Positions 35,640 through 46,706 of a DNA stretch of 64,000 nt are shown in pieces (position 1 is the first letter of the stretch; every line of letters starts with the position of its first letter). The stretch is taken from contig JALIGW010000033.1 in the NCBI GenBank assembly GCA_023053685.1, positions 161,501 through 225,500 on the forward strand, written 5' to 3'. The position numbers and the translations under genes are program-made. The notes beneath the pieces were generated by a model. The model saw only the letters and a program-made list of their open reading frames with translations. It was not told the origin of the DNA and made no database searches. The stretch comes from Diadophis punctatus similis. Taxonomy: Eukaryota; Chordata; Lepidosauria; Squamata; Dipsadidae.

Positions 35640-36717
35640 TGTGGATATTCCAATTGTCTCTGTATACAAGTTACGTAGTCACACAGGTAGGCGGGGTGCC
35701 GTACAGTTCTACTGGGCCTACGCGATTCATTAGTCCCTGGGAATTCGTTGGTGGTGGACTTGCCGTCTGCTGCTCCTGGCTCCATCTGTGAAATTATCTG
35801 GAACCTGCCACTAGGCGTGGCGGCAGCCGCTCTTGGGTCATCTTTGGTCATTGTCCTCCGGTCCGGGATGACTTCGCTGGACTCCGCCTGAGTCTGGTAG
35901 GTATCCGCTCGTCTCCTCTGGTGTTGAGCCTAGGGCTTCTTGGTGTCTGGTAGTCAGGGCAGGTCTGGTGGAGTTTCAAGCTCGATTGTTTTGGAGGCCC
36001 TGCGGGGCAGAGATTCTGGCTGTTCCGAGTTTTCGAGAGGCCGGAACTCGTCTGGTTGGCGAAGCCACGAATTCCCCAGCCTCCTTCTAAGCTGGTCAAT
36101 ATGTCATCTCCACACCGTCCGTCTTCTAACTCGACATGGTATGATTTTGGGCCACTGACTGTGATTACCTTTGCCTTCACCCACTTGGGACCTCCGGTGT
36201 AATTATGTGCAAAGACGAGGTCGCCTGTTTCCAATGACTGGGATATTTGTCTAGAGTCCAAAGGTTTCTCTGGGTGATAGTTTGGGTTCAATCGATCTAG
36301 TTGTGACCTTAGTTTACGGCCCATCAGCATTTCGGCAGGGCTTCAATTTGTGGCCGCACATGGAGTGATGTGTTGGGCCAGCAGGAACTGGTTGATTCTT
36401 TCTTGCCAGTTCCCTGGGCCCATTCTAGTGAGTGTCTCTTTAGTCATTCTCACCATTCTCTCCACTTGGCCGTTACTGGCCGGATTGAATGGCGAGACGA
36501 GGATGTGCCTTATGCCCAGTTCGGCCAGGAACGACTCCATGTCCTTTGTGGTCAGTTGGGGCCCATTATCCGAAACGAGGACATCTGGAAGGCCGTGGGT
36601 TGCGAAGATCTGCTTCAGAGCTCGGATGGTCGCTTCTGCTGTTGTGGTATGCATGTTCATGACCTTCAGCCATTTAGAATAGGCGTCCACCATGATTAAA
36701 AAGGTTTGCCCGGCCAT
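35640..36717 (-). pseudogene. Gypsy integrase and pol C-terminus, broken
   Basis: Integrase copies retrotransposon DNA into the host chromosome through a DDE active site. The frame at 36343-36717 shows the first aspartate in VDAYSKW, the second in VSDNGPQ, and the glutamate in NGQVERMVR, so all three catalytic residues are still readable. One in-frame stop at 36343-36345 separates this from the same-frame C-terminal part (35851-36330), which includes GDLVFAHNYTGGPKWVKAKV. A frameshift then displaces the final basic tail (about 35640-35851). Further upstream coding resumes beyond the SINE at 36985-37015. It is a pseudogene with catalytic residues kept but the frame broken in at least two places. 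Confidence 0.85.
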
Positions 36718-36738
36718 TGGTCCCGCAAAGTCTATATG

Positions 36739-36977
36739 AGAGCCGAGGTGGCGCAGTGGTTAGAGTGCAGCACTGCAGGCTACTTCAGCTGACAGCTAGC
36801 TGCAGTTCAGCTGTTCAAATCTCACCGGCTCAAGGTTGACTCAGCCTTCCATCCTTCTGAGGTCGGTAAAATGAGGACCCAGATTGTTGGGGGCAATATG
36901 CTGAACTCTGTAAACCGCTTAGAGAGGGCTGTAAAGCACTATGAAGCGGTATATAAGTGCTATTGCTATTGCTAGTG
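36739..36977 (+). mobile_element. tRNA-derived squamate SINE inside gypsy
   Basis: Target duplication ctatatg lies at 36732-36738 and 36978-36984. Removing the SINE and one duplicate restores the local integrase codon order of the host element. Box A gtggcgcagtggttagagtg and box B tgttcaaatctcacc are both intact. The body ends gtatataagtgctattgcta, with a GCTATT-type tail. Confidence 0.95.
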
Positions 36978-37015
36978 CTATATGGATTCTGGACCAGGGT
37001 GCCCTAGTTGCACTT

Positions 37016-37511
37016 CTAAAATTGAGACCATTGGATTCTCCCCAGTGAATATTCTGAAAATCATGGTTAACTTGGTTAATTCTAGACACCTGGAAGATAA
37101 CCAGAAATAATATTGTTTCCTATTCCAGTGGTGCAATTAATTTAATTGTATATGTTACAAAGAAGTTCTATAATTACAAATCTGCATATTAAGACAGATT
37201 CCATGCTTTTATGTCCATCTCAGTAAATGTTGACTCCATCCATCCATTAGAAAGATTTACAAATTAAACCCAATGCTAGCACAATATTCTCAAGTGCTTG
37301 GCCTAACATTTCTCCATTAGGATGAGAGGAAACTAAATGACTAAAGTAAGCAAATATACTAGGACAATCCCAGGACAGAAATGAAATCCAATTTCAGAAC
37401 CAAATTTCCAATTTTACCCATAAAATTATTTTGTAATTTCTGTTTTGTAATAATACTACAATAAATAAAGCTATGGAAAGAATGGGATGAAATGATGAGA
37501 ACTGACTTTAA
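37016..37511. other. Single-copy DNA, nothing recognised
   Basis: No gene was recognised. Confidence 0.5.
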
Positions 37512-37513
37512 TA

Positions 37514-37900
37514 CAGGTAGTCCTTGAGTTACAATCACAATTGAGCCCAAAATTTATGTTGCTAAATGAAACAAGTGAGTTTGCCCCATTTTACGACTTT
37601 TCTTGCCACAGTTGTTAAGTGAATCATTGCATTTGTTAAGTTAGTAATGTGGTTGTTAAGTGAATCTGGCTTCCCCATGATTTTGCTTGTCAGAAGGTCA
37701 CAAAAACCGATCACATGACCCCAAGACACTGCAGCCATCATAAATATGAACCAGTTGCCAAGCATCTGAATTTTGATCATGTGACCATGGGGGTGCTGCA
37801 ACAGTTGTCAGTGTGAAAAACGGTCATAAGTCACTTGTTTCAGGGCCATTGTAACTTTGAACGGTCACTAAATGAACTGTTGTAAGTCTAGGACTACCTA
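37514..37900. mobile_element. TA-flanked palindrome-ended MITE
   Basis: Ends caggtagtccttgagttac and (complemented) taggtagtcctagacttac are inverted, with TA on both sides (37512-37513, 37901-37902). The interior is rich in gttgttaagtgaatc and gatcatgtgaccatg. It is the complete reference for the broken copies at 22527, 51640 and 63233. A TA target points to a Tc1/mariner-type mover. Confidence 0.85.
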
Positions 37901-37902
37901 TA

Positions 37903-38201
37903 TATAAACCAATCATGAAGTCTCTTAACAAAGGGACTGTGAGTCTTTTTTTGGCTCAGATTTTGTATCCCACTGCCTTTTAGCCTACCTAAAACTAAAT
38001 GAGTCAGTAATCGTCATTGACAGCCGTTCATGGCAACTTTCTCCAACCCAGCAAACTTTGGGATTCAACCCCTTAAATTCTCAGCCACCAAAGGTTGCCA
38101 AATTGGAGAAAACTAGCTCATGGAGCTGTGTGGTCAAGGGAAATTCCCAGCTCTATAAAGTAGTAAAGTACCCTAAACATTGGGTTAATCTGCTGTTTAG
38201 T
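37903..38201. other. Single-copy DNA with an old palindrome trace
   Basis: At 38030-38105 tggcaactttctccaaccc and aggttgccaaattggagaaa form a loose inverted pair, probably a very old hAT MITE. Confidence 0.35.
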
Positions 38202-38418
38202 TAGCAATAGCACTTAGACTTAAATACCGCTTCATAGTGCTTTACAGCCCTCTCTAAGCGGTTTACAGAGTTCAGCATATTGCCCCCAACAATCTGGGTC
38301 CTCATTTTACCGACCTCAGAAGGATGGAAGGCTGAGTCAACCTTGAGCCTGGTGAGATTTGAACAGCTGAACTTCTGAACTGCAGTGCTGCACTTTAACC
38401 ACGGGCCACCTCGGCTCT
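38202..38418 (-). mobile_element. tRNA-derived squamate SINE, antisense
   Basis: It runs from tagcaatagcacttagactt to ccacctcggctct, a complete body on the minus strand. Box B (gagatttgaacagctgaac) is recognisable and box A is slightly worn (ttaaccacgggccacc). Confidence 0.9.
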
Positions 38419-38747
38419 ATAGTTTGCAAGCTATACTTCATTTCTATGTAGGCAAATCCTTCTATTTCAGTTGCACTGTAACAAAGGCTCCTGTTCTCTC
38501 TGGTCACTTTTCACTGTCCTCCCCATCCCCATTTTTTCCTGGATTTCTGGACTGTGCCCCCTTATGAAGAGTTATTGATCATAGAATCTCGGTGAATGCT
38601 AAACGTCCCTTCCAAAGCGAGGGAGCTTTTTAAAAATATTCACTAATGTAAAAAAGATGGTTTCTTTTTCTTTTAGCCAGGTGACATTAACAAACATTCT
38701 TCAGTTTTCCTTTCTATCTCAAATGACAGGAAGAATGGCACCTTTTA
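38419..38747. other. Single-copy DNA, nothing recognised
   Basis: No gene was recognised. Confidence 0.5.
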
Positions 38748-38755
38748 GTTTAGAA

Positions 38756-38861
38756 CAGAGGTCTTCAAACTTGGCAACTTTAAGACTTGTGGACTTCAAC
38801 TCCCAGAATTCTGGGAGTTGAAGTCCACAAGTCTTAAAGTTGCCAAGTTTGGGGACCCCTG
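38756..38861. mobile_element. Palindromic hAT-type MITE (106 bp)
   Basis: It is almost entirely a hairpin: cagaggtcttcaaacttgg pairs with ccaagtttggggacccctg around cccagaattctggg. Target duplication gtttagaa (38748-38755) and gtttataa (38862-38869), 7 of 8. The loop seen in the 3241 copy is deleted. Confidence 0.9.
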
Positions 38862-38869
38862 GTTTATAA

Positions 38870-40493
38870 AGTCCAAAACAATACCTTCAAGCTTCAGGGC
38901 CATGTCACATCTTTGCTTCCTATTTTTCAACTAGTTATTTAACTGTAAAATTATAGATTTTCTTATTATGTGATTGCTGGTCTTGGAATATTTCCATACC
39001 CATTGTTTTCCCTCCCAAATCCTTCACAAAACATAAAATCTACAATCTACAATTTTTTCACTTCTGTAGACCTTGAAATACTAAAAATAGGTAGAAAATA
39101 TCCTGAGCCAATCATTGGCAACCAATTACTGAAGTCTGTATTATATACATTTATTTGGTGGTTTGATCATTATCATCCTGAGTGGTCAGTTGACTGAGAA
39201 ACCAATCTTCCTACATTGAAACATTTCTTACAAGCTGTGAAGATTAAACAATAGCATACTGAAGTTACTATATTTTAGGTTGATATTGTATATTGCTAAT
39301 ATTATTTTGGTTGCAGGGGAGAGTCAAAACATTTGTAGACAGATAGAAGAAACATGATACAGACATTTGATAGAAGTAAGACAGGAGCAAAGGTTGTTTT
39401 AAATCCAGGGAACCATAATGATTTCCTGCCAATGAGGTTCACCCACAGGTTCTGTGGCTATGCTGTTGTAAAGAGGAAAAACAGCTTAGATCTGAACTGA
39501 AATAAATTGGTGCAAATCTGGTAATAAGTCTGTTCAGCTCTCAAACCACCTTTGTGACACTGGACAGGTCTAGAGCTGCTTTTGAATTGCTGCAAAATAC
39601 TTGTAAGGAGTTTATTTCTGAACAAAATTTTAAAGAAATCTTAGTTGCAGAAGCCTTCAGTAAGACTTCTATATTTTTCTGTAAGTCTCTTAATTTTTAT
39701 CAAGCACTCAAACCAAGTGCTAAATCCTTGTGTTGCAGTATTTTTGATGTGATTTTGTGCAATTTCTTCCCACATCTAAATGTTTTCTTGTATTGGTTTT
39801 AGGCAACAAAATGCAGTTTAAATATTGTTCTGTCTAGGTGGACAGACAGATGAACATTGCTAACATTTGTAAGCTAACTGGCTGCTGAACGTTTTGCCGT
39901 TCTGGACTGTCATGAGATGTTCCAAATCCAGCTGCTTATAAGGAGGCTGTATGAAGTTTAGATCTCCAAAGTGTTAACATTCCCTTTCCTCAAAGAGTCT
40001 GGGTCACAAATCTAAAATTAGCTTTGTCCCATGAACATTGTAGTGTTTCTAAATATTCCACACCCACCCACTCCATGCTCAGACGTAGACTTACTTCCAC
40101 TTCTATATTTTAATACGGGTTAGGTTAGGAGAATCTGGTTGACGCAGGGCCGATAAGCCTCCTAAAAGCCATAAGTACAGCTGTTTTAAGATTAGCACCA
40201 GGAATTAGGGAAAATTGTGAAACACATGGGAAGTAATCATATTAATTGCATTCAGTTAAAATTAACATGATGTTTAAACATCTATTATAGTAAATCAAAG
40301 TTTATTCCTATCTTGGTCCCATCTACTTCTTTGTCTAGAGACTCAACTATCTTTGAAATATGAGCTCTGTCGTGACACAGATAGACAGTTGCAACTCACT
40401 GTCAAAAAAAAGTTGCAGACCACTGTATAAATGCTTGGCCTCCTTCGCTTCTCCACAAAGAAACAATGATTGCTACTTTGCAAATATGATGAA
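38870..40493. other. Single-copy DNA, nothing recognised
   Basis: About 1.6 kb without recognised repeats or exons. Confidence 0.5.
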
Positions 40494-40516
40494 TGAAGAC
40501 ATTTGTTGTTGTTGCT

Positions 40517-40933
40517 AGTTGTGAAGTTGTGTCCGACCCATTGCGACCCCATGGACACGTTCCTCCAGGCCTTCCTGTTCTCTACCATTCTCTGGAGTCC
40601 ATTTAAGCTCACGCCTATTGCTTCAGTGACTCCATCCAGCCACCTCATTCTCTGTTGTCCCCTTCTTCTTTTGCATTCAATCATTCCCAGCATTAGGTTC
40701 TTCTCCAGTGAGTCCTTCCTTCTCATTAGGTGGCCAAAGTATTTGAGTTTCATCTTCAGGATCTGGCCTTCTAAAGAGCAGTCAGGGTTGATCTCCTCTA
40801 GGACTGACCGGTTTGATCGTCTTGTAGTCCAAGGGACTCGCAGAAGTCTTCTCCAGCACCATAGTTCAAAGGCCTCAATTCTTTGGTGCTCAGCCTTTCT
40901 TATAGTCCAACTTTCACAGCCATTCATTGCAAC
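40517..40933 (-). pseudogene. BovB ORF2 C-terminal region
   Basis: The frame reads NGCESWTIRKAEHQRIEAF, then ELWCWRRLLRVPWTTRRSN, YFGHLMRRKDSLEKNLML and RRRGQQRMRWLDGVTEAIG, the conserved C-terminus of RTE/BovB proteins. Its upstream half is cut by the MITE at 40934-41133. The natural end lies just before the TTG tail. Confidence 0.85.
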
Positions 40934-41133
40934 CAGGGGTAAAATTCAGCAGGTTCTGACAGGTTCTGGAGAACCGGTAGCGGAAATTTTGAGTAGTTCG
41001 GAGAACCGGCAAATACCACCTCTGGCTGGCCCCAGAGTGGGGAGGGAATGGGGATTTTGCAGTATCCTTCCCCTGCCACGTCCACCAAGCCACGCCCACA
41101 GAACCGGTAGAGAAAAAATTTGAATTTCACCCG
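40934..41133. mobile_element. hAT-type MITE inserted in BovB
   Basis: Ends caggggtaaaattcagcagg and tttgaatttcacccg; exact target duplication attgcaac at 40926-40933 and 41134-41141. It is closely related to the copy at 7075-7290. It must be younger than the BovB insertion. Confidence 0.95.
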
Positions 41134-41379
41134 ATTGCAACTGGGAAAATCATAGCCTTGACTATATGCACTTTTGTTGGCAGTGTGATGTCTCTGCTTT
41201 TTAGTATGCTGTCCAGATTTGTCATAGCTTCCTCCCCAGGAGCAAGCGTCTTTTAATTTCTTGGCTGCAGTCCCCATTTGCGGTGATCTTGGAGCCCAGG
41301 AAAATAAAATCTGTCACTACCTCCATTTCGTCCCCATCTGTTTGCCAGGAATTGAGAGGGTTGGATGCCATGATCTTAG

Positions 41380-42114
41380 TTTTCTTAATGTTGAGTTTCA
41401 AGCCAACTTTTGCACCTTTTCCTTCTTCACCCGCATCAGGAGGCTCTTTAGTTCCTCTTCATTTTCTGCCATTAGAGTGGTATCGTCTGCATATCTGAGG
41501 TTGTTGATATTTCTCCTGGCAATCTTAATTCCAACTTTTGATTCATCTAGCCCCGCCTTTCTCATGATGTGCTCTGTATATAAGTTAAATAGGCAGGGCG
41601 ACAGTATACAGCCTTGCTGGACTCCTTTCCCAATTTTGAACCAATCAGTGGTTCCGTGTCCAGTTCTCACTGTTGCTTCTTAACCCGCATGTAGGTTTCT
41701 CAAGAGACAAATAAGATGGTCTGGTACTCCCATCTCTTTAAGAACTTGCCACAATTTGTTATGATCCACACAATCAAAGGTTTTAGCATAGTCAATGAAG
41801 CAGAAGTAGATGTTTTTCTGGAACTCCCTAGCTTTCTCCATGATCCAGCGTATATTGGCAATTTGATCTCTAGTTCCTCTGCCTCTTTGAAATCCTGGCT
41901 GTACTTCTGGTAGTTCTCGATCCACATACTGCTGGAGCCTAGCTTGTAGGATTTTGAGCATAACTTTACTAGCATGTGAAATGAGTGCAATGATGCGGTA
42001 GTTTGAACATTCTTTGGCATTGCCTTTCTTTGGAGTTGGAATATAAACTGACCTTTTCCAACCCTGTAGCCACTGTTGAGTTTTCCGAATTTGCTGGCAA
42101 ATTGAGTGTAGCAC
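41380..42114 (-). pseudogene. BovB reverse transcriptase core
   Basis: Block A is seen as FCFIDYAKTFDCVDHNKL (aspartates present). Block B lies around GTTDWFKIGKGVQQGCILS. Block C is RYADDTTLMA with the catalytic YADD intact. The fingers region SNYRIIALISHASKVMLK is also present. One stop at about 41680-41682 divides the frame between the blocks at 41680-42114 and 41398-41670, and further breaks follow. The enzyme would copy BovB RNA at the target site; here it is a relic with a readable active site. Confidence 0.88.
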
Positions 42115-42234
42115 TTTTACTGTATCGTCTTTTAAGATTTTGAAAAGCTCAGCTGGGATACTGTCACCTCCACTAGCTTTGTTGTTGCTCAGATTTCCTA
42201 AGGCCCATTTGACTTCACATTCTAGGATGTCTGG

Positions 42235-43131
42235 CTAGAGGTCAGTGACCATCCCATCGTGGTTATCAGGGACATTAAGCTCATTCTTGTATAGTTCTTC
42301 TGTGTAATTTTGCCACCTCTTCTTAATTTCTTCTGCCTCTGTTAGGTCCCTGCCATTTTGGTCCTTTATCGTGCCCATTTTTGCATGAAACGTTCCCTTC
42401 ATATCTCCAATTTTCTTGAAGAGATCTCTGGTTCTCCCTATTCTATTGTTTTCTTCTATTTCTTTGCACTGTTCATTTAAGAAGGCAGCTATTCTCTGGA
42501 ATTCTGCATTCAATTGGGTGTATCTTTCTCTTTCTCCCTTGCCTTTTCCGTCCCTTCTTTCCTCAGCTATTTGCAAAGCTTCCTCAGACAGCCATTTTGC
42601 TTTCTTGCATTTCTTTTTCTTTGGGATGGTTTTAGTTGCTACCTCTTGTACAATGTTAAAAGCCTCCATCCATAGTTCTTCAGGCACTCTGTCTATCAGC
42701 TCTAATTCCTTAAATCTATTTGTCACCTCTACTGTATATTCATCAGGGATATGATTTAGTTCATACCTGAGTGGCCTAGTGCCTTTCCCTACTTTGTTCA
42801 ATTTAAGCCTAATTTTTGCAACAAGAAGCTCATGATCTGAGCCACAGTTGGCTCCTGGTCTTGTTTTTACTGACTGTATAGAGCTTCTCCATCTTTGGCT
42901 GCAGAGCACATAGTCAATCTGATTTCTGTGTTGACCGTCTGGTGATGTCCATGTGTAGAGTCGTCTCTTGGGTTGTTGGAAAAGAGTGTTTGCTATGACC
43001 ATCGTATTCTCTTGACAAAATTCTATCAGCCTGTGCCCTGCTTCATTTTGTACTCCAAGGCCAAACTTGCCTGTTATTCCAGTTATCTTTTGGCTTCCTA
43101 CTTTAGCAACCCCCCATGATGATAAGGACAT
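42235..43131 (-). pseudogene. BovB ORF2 endonuclease end and linker
   Basis: A 298-residue uninterrupted frame includes TWTSPDGQHRNQIDYVLCS and GSDHELLVAKIRLKL, the final endonuclease motifs (the SDH histidine is kept). A charged linker with KKKKCKKAKWLSEEALQIA and EIKKRWQNYTEELYKNEL follows. The upstream catalytic GD.N block at about 43110 is destroyed: a frame break reads through ggggggttgctaaagtag, so the enzyme lacks a key metal-binding pair. The first methionine of this frame is not the natural start. Confidence 0.88.
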
Positions 43132-43909
43132 CCTTTTTTGGTGTTAATTCTATAAGGTGCTATAGGGCTTCATAGAACTGGTCAATTTCATCCTCTTCAG
43201 CTTCAGTGGTTGGGGCATAGACTTGGACTACTGGGATATTGAATGGTTTGCCTTGGATTCGAACTGGGATCATTCTGTCATTTTGGGGATTATATCCCAG
43301 TATTGCTTTTCCTACTCTTTTATTGACTATGAAGGCTACTCCATTTCTTCTGAGGGATTCTTGCCCGCAGTAGTATACCTGATGGTCATCTGAATTAAAT
43401 TCACCCTTTCCTGTCCATTTTAGTTTGCTGATTCCTAAGATGTCGATGTTCAGTCATTGTCTCGTTTGACCACGTCCAGCTTGCCTTGATTCATGGATCT
43501 TACATTTCAGGTTCCTATGGAGTATAGATCTTTACAGCATCGGACTTTCCTTTCACCACCAGATACATCCACAGCTGAACGTCCTTTCGACTTTGGCCCA
43601 GTCGCTTCACTCTTTCTGGTGCTACTAGTACTAGCCCTCTGCTCTTCCCCAGTAGCATATTGAACACCTTCCGACCTGAGGGGCTCATATTCCAGCATCA
43701 TATCTTTTTGCCTTTTGGTACTGTCCATGGGGTTTTCATGGCAAAGATACTGGAGTGGGTTGTCATTTCCTTCTCCAGTGGATCACGTTTTGTCAGAGCT
43801 CTCTGCTATGACCTGTCTGTCTTGGGTGGCCCTGCATGGCATAGCTCATAGCTTCATTGAGCTACGCAAGCCCCTTCGCCACAACAAGGCAGTAATCCAA
43901 AAAGACATT

Positions 43910-44270
43910 AGAGACTTTTAAATGGAGAGAAAGGAAACAGCAGCAGAGTTAGATTCAGAAAACTGAGCAGAGGACTAAAGAATGACAGGTGCACCTTAAT
44001 TTAACCTTCATCTCCCTTTGCCCCTGAACCACAAAGCAGAACTCCTGACTGCTTATTAGGGCAATATGAAAATAGCAACTTTTAAGATTACATTTGCAAG
44101 ATTACAGGACTGGTTTTGTTGTCTTCACTGCACTCTTCTTAATGCTTCTAATGTAAACTCTAAAATACAGCCCTTCTTTGCTATTCAGTGGTGAAGTGGA
44201 CTTCTTTTTCTGCCTCTATCTGTCTTCCTCATACACATTCATAACATTCAAATTTATAATGTAATCTTAC
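43910..44270. other. Single-copy DNA, nothing recognised
   Basis: No gene was recognised next to the BovB 5' end. Confidence 0.45.
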
Positions 44271-44279
44271 TTGCCGTTC

Positions 44280-44560
44280 CATATTTATGAGAGCTTTTGA
44301 TGGGTGTTTCTTTATGTGATAATATCAGGCAGAATGCTAACCCATTGCCTCAAACCACTGTAAAGTCGTTTTCTTACATAATTGACATCGGCATATTCTT
44401 TCATTATACAAGATTTAGCACGCATCTGCTTCACCATTGCACAGCAATAGATGACTTTTTCCAGTGCTTCCTATTATCAATTCAAATTACCCCCATTTCC
44501 CGAAGCTACTGTATGGATTTTACAGTTGACAGTAAGGGAAAAACACAGGAGCATAATAAC
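44280..44560. promoter_or_regulatory. Candidate conserved non-coding element
   Basis: A repeat-free complex block with ttatgtgataatatcaggc, ttgcctcaaaccactg and tattatcaattcaaattac. The texture resembles conserved enhancers; no other support is available. Confidence 0.2.
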
Positions 44561-45470
44561 TCTCTTAAATTATTCAGGCCTAGTTAAACCCAGTTTGGTC
44601 TCGACTAGAAAGTAGATGCAGGAGGGGAAAGAGAAGGAGAGAGAAAGAGCAAGAGGCGGGGAATGAGAGGAGAAAGAGCTTAGCCATTCATTGGTTATAA
44701 AACCCAGCCATCTCCAGGAGTGAATTATGAAATGTGCCACCTGCAAAAGAGGCTGGAGGTCTTTAATCAAAGTGAAAACTCTGTCATACTACAACATATT
44801 CCTTTCAGTTAAGGTAATTGGGTTCAGCAAGAGGCTAAGAGGAAAAGTTTGTGATGACACAGCGTCTATCATCTTCTACCTTTTGGATGTCCCTGCCCTT
44901 TGCAGTACCCTCCTCTTCTTCCCATGAAGCCGCCTATCATCCCCTGTTGTTTTTGCCCACAGTGGTATAAAGATGGAAGGTCATCATTCATTCCACAGCC
45001 AATCTGCCTGTACATCTCCTGGCCTCAGATACTATTGGCAGGGACATTTGGAAATAGATGTTTGTGCAACTGCACCGTGAAACATGGAATAAATCGTCCG
45101 TCATAGCATAGATATGTGCCACAGAGACCCAAGAATGTTTTGATATCATTCTTTGAAAAGCAAATATCTGTTTTTATTGATGCAGGGGAAAACATAAAAA
45201 GATGAAGGCAGAATGTGATAAAGGAGACCCTGTCCAAACCAGTGCCCTCCATCTTGCCCAGATGTTTTAAACAACAATTCCATTTACCTCAGCCAGCAGT
45301 TATGGTTATGGGGGAAGATTGAACTAAAGTCTAAAGGATGTGAAGTGAGAAGGGAAAGAGAATTGGAGATGTTCTAGCTTCCTATGTCCCATATTTAATG
45401 TTACTTCGCTTTCCCAAATGCCATCTCTTCCTCAGAGAGGCAGGTTGTCTCTTCCCCAAAGTGCGTATTG
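44561..45470. other. Single-copy DNA, nothing recognised
   Basis: A GA-rich patch lies at about 44618-44680. No gene was recognised. Confidence 0.45.
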
Positions 45471-45478
45471 TCCTAAGC

Positions 45479-45594
45479 CAGAGGTCTTCAAACTTGGTAA
45501 CTTTAAGACTTGTGGACTTCAACTCCCAGAATTCTCCAACCAGCTGGGAATTGAAGTCCACAAGTCTTAAAGTTGCCAAGTTTGGGGACCCCTG
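45479..45594. mobile_element. Palindromic hAT-type MITE (116 bp)
   Basis: Arms cagaggtcttcaaacttgg and ccaagtttggggacccctg; exact target duplication tcctaagc at 45471-45478 and 45595-45602. Confidence 0.93.
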
Positions 45595-45602
45595 TCCTAA
45601 GC

Positions 45603-46166
45603 ATTTGATTGCTCTATTGTTTTTGCTTTCTTTGTCATTGAAACAGCCCTTCAATTTTTCAAAGACTAGCATCATTTCCAAAAAGTTCAGTTACTGAGGG
45701 AATCTGCTCCATCACAAAGTAATGAGGACCAAAATTAAATACTGATTTATGTTTTTTTTAGGAAATTAAGAACAGATCCTCACCTTTTGCTTGCCAACAG
45801 CAGTACGGGCCACTTACTGCTTTCTATGCAAGAATGGATGATTGTCATCTTCCGCCAATTCTCAGCCCACTACACTTGTATTTTCCAGTAGGGATTCAAA
45901 ACTGAGGTTTTCTGACCTGAGCCATTTTAACCTTTCAGAGCAGATGGTCTCCAGCATTTTGTTGCACTTTAGTACTGGCCCAGCTCTGACTGGCTGCAAT
46001 GCCTGCACACCTTTTCTCTTCCAGAATCTGTTTTTGCTGTGGGCAGCCATATCACCCTGGACTTCTGGGCTTCTCTGCTGATTGGTTGGAAGTTGCTGGG
46101 TTGTTTGTTTTTAATCTCTCTCTCTAATAATCTGTTTCTGTAACCCTAGGTGCTCATGTTTCATTC
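45603..46166. other. Single-copy DNA, nothing recognised
   Basis: No gene was recognised. Confidence 0.5.
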
Positions 46167-46174
46167 ATCCCCAG

Positions 46175-46706
46175 CAGTGGTGGATTCATCCCCAGCAGTG
46201 GTGCGATCCACTCTATAGCACCGGTAGCGGCCCTGTGGTGACATCACAGTACCGGTGCGGTCGGTTCCGGAGCCTGGGCACCGCCATTTTTTTAAAAAAT
46301 GTTTTACATTTTTTTAAAAAATTTTCTTTTGCGCATGCTCAGAAGCTGAGCTTCCGGCACTGCGCATGCGCTGCCTTCCTACCCCACAGTGAGTCCAAGC
46401 AGGAGAGGATGGCTGAGGGAGCGCGTGAGATGCTGAATGAACGGGCGGCAGGAGCTATCTCCATTCCCCTCCCTTCAGCAGTCCGAGAAGCCACGAACGC
46501 CAGTGATGATCCTAGGCATTTTCGCACATTTGAGGCTTCTTGAGCTGCTGAGGGGAGGGGGGAGGGGCGGCAGGACCTATCTCAGTTCCCCTCCCTTCAG
46601 CAGTCTGAGAAGCCACGCCCACCCGGTCACATGGCCAGCAAGCCACACCCACAAAATAAGCCACACACACAGAGTGGTAGTAAAAAAAATTAGGAACCCG
46701 CCCCTG
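46175..46706. mobile_element. hAT-type MITE with repeated left end
   Basis: The right end aggaacccgcccctg is followed by atccccag (46707-46714). The same 8-bp word occurs twice on the left, at 46167-46174 and 46188-46195, each followed by cagtggtg. Inside, a segment of about 55 bp (gggcggcaggagctatctcc and its copy) is tandemly repeated at about 46442 and 46565. It carries a YY1-like ccgccatttt at 46281 and NRF1-like tgcgcatgcgc at 46361. Confidence 0.85.

Larger units (their letters stand above)
35398..37015 (-). mobile_element. Ty3/gypsy retrotransposon, 5'-truncated
   Basis: In minus-strand order: end of pol (integrase), a short non-coding segment, polypurine tract, 3' LTR. Gag, protease, reverse transcriptase and RNase H are missing. 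The break is near 37015, within the region just before the integrase core. A SINE is inserted at 36739-36977. This is an old genomic copy and cannot move. Confidence 0.85.
40504..43901 (-). mobile_element. BovB (RTE clade) LINE, near full length
   Basis: On the minus strand it runs from the 5' end at about 43901 to a 3' end with TTG repeats at 40504-40513. A candidate 8-bp target duplication aagacatt lies at 40496-40503 and 43902-43909. Excluding a 200-bp MITE the length is about 3.2 kb, typical of full BovB. Order: 5' UTR (43500-43901), AP-type endonuclease (about 43480-42900), linker, reverse transcriptase (about 42150-41380), C-terminus (about 40930-40520). Many stops and frameshifts make it inactive. 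Confidence 0.92.

Noticed and set aside
40503..41123. 206-aa plus-strand ORF, the second longest in the window
   Set aside because: It is antisense to the BovB C-terminus and runs through the inserted MITE.
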